NCBI GenBank assembly: GCA_900553645.1
Contig: USEE01000069.1
Span: forward strand, 1 to 7,070
Reading direction: 5' to 3'
DNA from: an uncultured Eubacteriales bacterium
GTDB taxonomy: Bacteria > Bacillota_A > Clostridia > Christensenellales > Aristaeellaceae
DNA: 7,070 nucleotides
In this document: in pieces, positions 5,667 to 7,070 of the stretch
How positions within the stretch are numbered: the stretch's first letter is position 1
How the letters are laid out: the number at the start of each line of letters is the position of its first letter
Translations under genes and position numbers: made by a program
The notes under the pieces: model-generated
What the model saw: only the letters and a program-made list of their open reading frames with translations
Told to the model about the DNA's origin: nothing
Database searches by the model: none

Positions 5667-6737
5667 CTGTACTCGGGTATTGCGCTGGGCTTTGTGGGTG
5701 GCTTTTTAGGCATCGCGATAGGCGTGGCAGCACTGGTCGGCGGCATACTGGGGCGCACGCTGGGCGGCGATATATCGATGAGCGCGGCTGTGCTTGCGCT
5801 GACGGTATCGCTGGTGGCACTGGCTGGAGCGATAAATATGCGCAGGCATTGGCGTGCGGGCGTGCTGCTGGATGCGGCGTGCGCTGTGCTTGGATACGCG
5901 GCATTGCCGGAATACTACCTTGCGCCCGCGATTGCGCTGGTTCTGCCCGCAATTTTGTACGTGGCGGGCGACTTGATACTGCGCCGCCGCGCGGCAGGTC
6001 AGGTGAAGCACGCTGTGAATCAGGCGCGCAAACAGTACGCTCAGACCGGCGAGCTGGATATGAAGCGGGACATGCCTGTAAATTATGAAGTGGCGAATAT
6101 GCCTGAACAGGAAACTGACGATGCTAAGATAGAACTTCCCGCGCAGTCATTCGACATTGAATTTGACGTGAATGATATAACACGCGAAAACCTTGACAAG
6201 ACCGAACTTCAGGCTAAGCAGTTTGATGAAGAGCTGAACTTAGGTGAGGCAGAAAAAAAGCGTCTGCCTGACGACGGCGCCCAACTTAAAACGACGTCGT
6301 TCGACGAAGAATTGGGCATAAGCAAGGATGAATCGTTTGCAGAAGCTAAAAAGAACGATTATGTAAAGAACGAGACGGAAGTCGATACTTCCGATGCTAA
6401 GGCAGAGGACGACAATCAGCCCAAGCCATTGGGCGCAGTTGAACAGGCGCAAGCCAATCACGAGCTTAACGCAGCACAGTCAATAAGCAGTGCCGCCGAG
6501 CGCGCGATGTACGGCTGTGACTCAATCGTCGATGTGCCCGGCAACGCGCTGGATCAGGCGATGTCGGCGGGTGAGGCTATGGCGCAAAGCGCGTCGGTTA
6601 AGCTGGAAAGCGACAATGCAAATATAGATGAAGCAGCCGACCAAAGCGAAGCGCCGCAAGTTCAACCTTCACAGCCAAGGCAGCCCATATCGCGCGGCGC
6701 ACGCAAGCGGCAAGGCAAAAGGCAGAAAGGCAGATAA
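5664..6737 (+). CDS. Unrecognised protein: four membrane segments and a long acidic tail
   Basis: I do not recognise a family. The 357-residue protein begins with four hydrophobic segments (about 5-29, 38-57, 66-82, 86-106), the first rich in glycine, which suggests a small helical bundle with the C-terminus inside (positive RRR at 107-109 follows the last segment). Residues about 110-340 are hydrophilic, acidic and probably disordered. Three similar motifs occur: SFDIEF (162-167), QFDEEL (186-191) and SFDEEL (212-217), 24 and 26 residues apart. The last 20 residues are strongly basic (SRGARKRQGKRQKGR). Base composition changes: the membrane part is GC-rich, whereas the Lys/Glu/Asp-rich tail (about 6060-6480) is visibly poorer in GC. 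Coupling to the sugar-nucleotide enzyme suggests an envelope-assembly or scaffolding role, for instance holding a cytoplasmic partner at the membrane; this is inference. Confidence 0.8.
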   Translation: MLYSGIALGFVGGFLGIAIGVAALVGGILGRTLGGDISMSAAVLALTVSLVALAGAINMRRHWRAGVLLDAACAVLGYAALPEYYLAPAIALVLPAILYVAGDLILRRRAAGQVKHAVNQARKQYAQTGELDMKRDMPVNYEVANMPEQETDDAKIELPAQSFDIEFDVNDITRENLDKTELQAKQFDEELNLGEAEKKRLPDDGAQLKTTSFDEELGISKDESFAEAKKNDYVKNETEVDTSDAKAEDDNQPKPLGAVEQAQANHELNAAQSISSAAERAMYGCDSIVDVPGNALDQAMSAGEAMAQSASVKLESDNANIDEAADQSEAPQVQPSQPRQPISRGARKRQGKRQKGR

Positions 6738-6748
6738 CAACGCAAACA

Positions 6749-6796
6749 AGCCCGGCACGGATAAAGCTATCCGCGTCGGGCTGGCGTTTTGTTTAA
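6749..6796. terminator. Rho-independent terminator between convergent genes
   Basis: A long inverted repeat pairs 6749-6763 with 6768-6782 (15 positions, one A/C mismatch and one G-U pair) around an AAGC loop. On the plus strand it is followed by GGCGTTTTGTTTAA, giving a T-rich tail, and it starts 11 bases after the membrane-protein stop. On the minus strand the hairpin is followed by TGTTTGCGTTGTT, so it probably serves radC as well. The whole 65-base gap between the two stops is occupied by this structure. Confidence 0.88.
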
Positions 6797-6802
6797 TGCG
6801 AA

Positions 6803-7070
6803 TCAGCGCTTGGGCCTGCGCGCGTTGCCGCCAGATTCGGCGGCGCGCTCGTCGCCCTGGCTGGGCAGGGTGTCGTCGCTGTTCAGGTAATCCATGTATG
6901 TGGCCATCAGGTGATTGGGATTGGTGTGCGCTCCGTAGTCCATGCAGCCCTGCGCCGCCATGCTGGCATAGCGGCCGCGGCCCACGATTATGTGGTCGAG
7001 CAGGGTTACGTCGATCGCGTTCATAGCGTCGCGTATGCTCATGGTCGTGCTTATATCGGCGGGGCTGGGG
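6803..7070 (-). CDS. radC: RadC-family JAB/MPN-domain protein, C-terminal part (5' end outside window)
   Basis: The reading frame is open to the window edge, so the visible 88 residues are only the C-terminal end. An internal ATG at 7042 is not the start, because the conserved PSPADIS stretch lies upstream of it. That stretch is the end of the RadC JAMM motif (HxH...PxPSxxD), with its Ser and the metal-ligand Asp visible; the HxH pair lies outside. LLDHIIVGRGRYASM follows and is the usual near-terminal RadC signature. RadC proteins normally end a few residues later, but here about 47 residues follow the RYASMAAQG stretch, hydrophilic and ending in a basic ARRPKR. RadC is widespread, and its cellular function is unresolved despite the old DNA-repair name. 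The gene converges on the membrane-protein gene and shares its terminator. Confidence 0.88.
   Translation of the reverse strand, partial: PSPADISTTMSIRDAMNAIDVTLLDHIIVGRGRYASMAAQGCMDYGAHTNPNHLMATYMDYLNSDDTLPSQGDERAAESGGNARRPKR

Noticed and set aside
3667..5952. A 761-codon open frame on the minus strand opposite the nucleotidyltransferase gene
   Set aside because: It is antisense to a gene with clear family motifs. Its product is a His/Arg/Ala-rich sequence without recognisable domains, as expected when GC-rich third positions remove stop codons from the opposite strand.
6628..7026. A 132-codon plus-strand open frame across the terminator and radC
   Set aside because: It crosses a strong terminator hairpin and runs antisense to the RadC signature. 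The product is an Arg/Cys/Ala-rich low-quality sequence.
1..7070. CRISPR array, insertion sequence, tRNA or rRNA genes
   Set aside because: No regularly spaced direct repeats, no transposase-like reading frame and no tRNA- or rRNA-like segment were recognised by eye on either strand.

Overview
The window looks like chromosomal DNA from a high-GC member of the Firmicutes, probably a gut clostridial lineage (Christensenellales- or Oscillospirales-like). This rests on strong AAGGAGG-type ribosome binding sites, an ECF sigma factor paired with a membrane anti-sigma of the DUF4179-like clostridial type, a fused sugar-nucleotidyltransferase/phosphomannomutase-like protein, and heavy use of the ATA isoleucine codon despite GC-rich third positions. 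The taxonomy is inferred, not proven.

Layout. Bases 1-129 hold no convincing gene but contain several nested or adjacent hairpins, possibly the end of an interspersed repeat. A strong hairpin at 130-163 probably terminates the minus-strand operon that follows. That operon is transcribed from about 3072 down to 221: an ECF sigma factor (2596-3072), a single-pass anti-sigma factor overlapping it by 4 bases (1373-2599), and a secreted protein 21 bases further on (221-1351). By direct comparison within the window, the C-terminal half of the secreted protein resembles the extracellular part of the anti-sigma, so it is probably a soluble paralogue of the sensor domain.

A 204-base divergent intergenic region (3073-3276) carries a perfect 14-base palindrome on the sigma side, a candidate promoter for the plus-strand genes, and a hairpin that covers part of the ribosome binding site of the next gene. 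The plus-strand operon has two translationally coupled genes. The first (3277-5664) is a 795-residue protein with an intact sugar-1-phosphate nucleotidyltransferase domain, a left-handed beta-helix and a phosphomannomutase-like domain whose catalytic motifs are all altered. The second (5664-6737) is an unrecognised protein with four membrane segments and a long acidic tail carrying three FDxE-type motifs. A strong terminator (6749-6796) separates it from the convergent 3' end of radC (6803 to the window edge), which has an unusual C-terminal extension.

Together the window joins a probable cell-envelope stress-sensing operon to a probable envelope-polysaccharide precursor operon, divergently arranged. 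Whether the two are functionally linked (for example whether the sigma factor controls the plus-strand genes) cannot be decided from the sequence alone.
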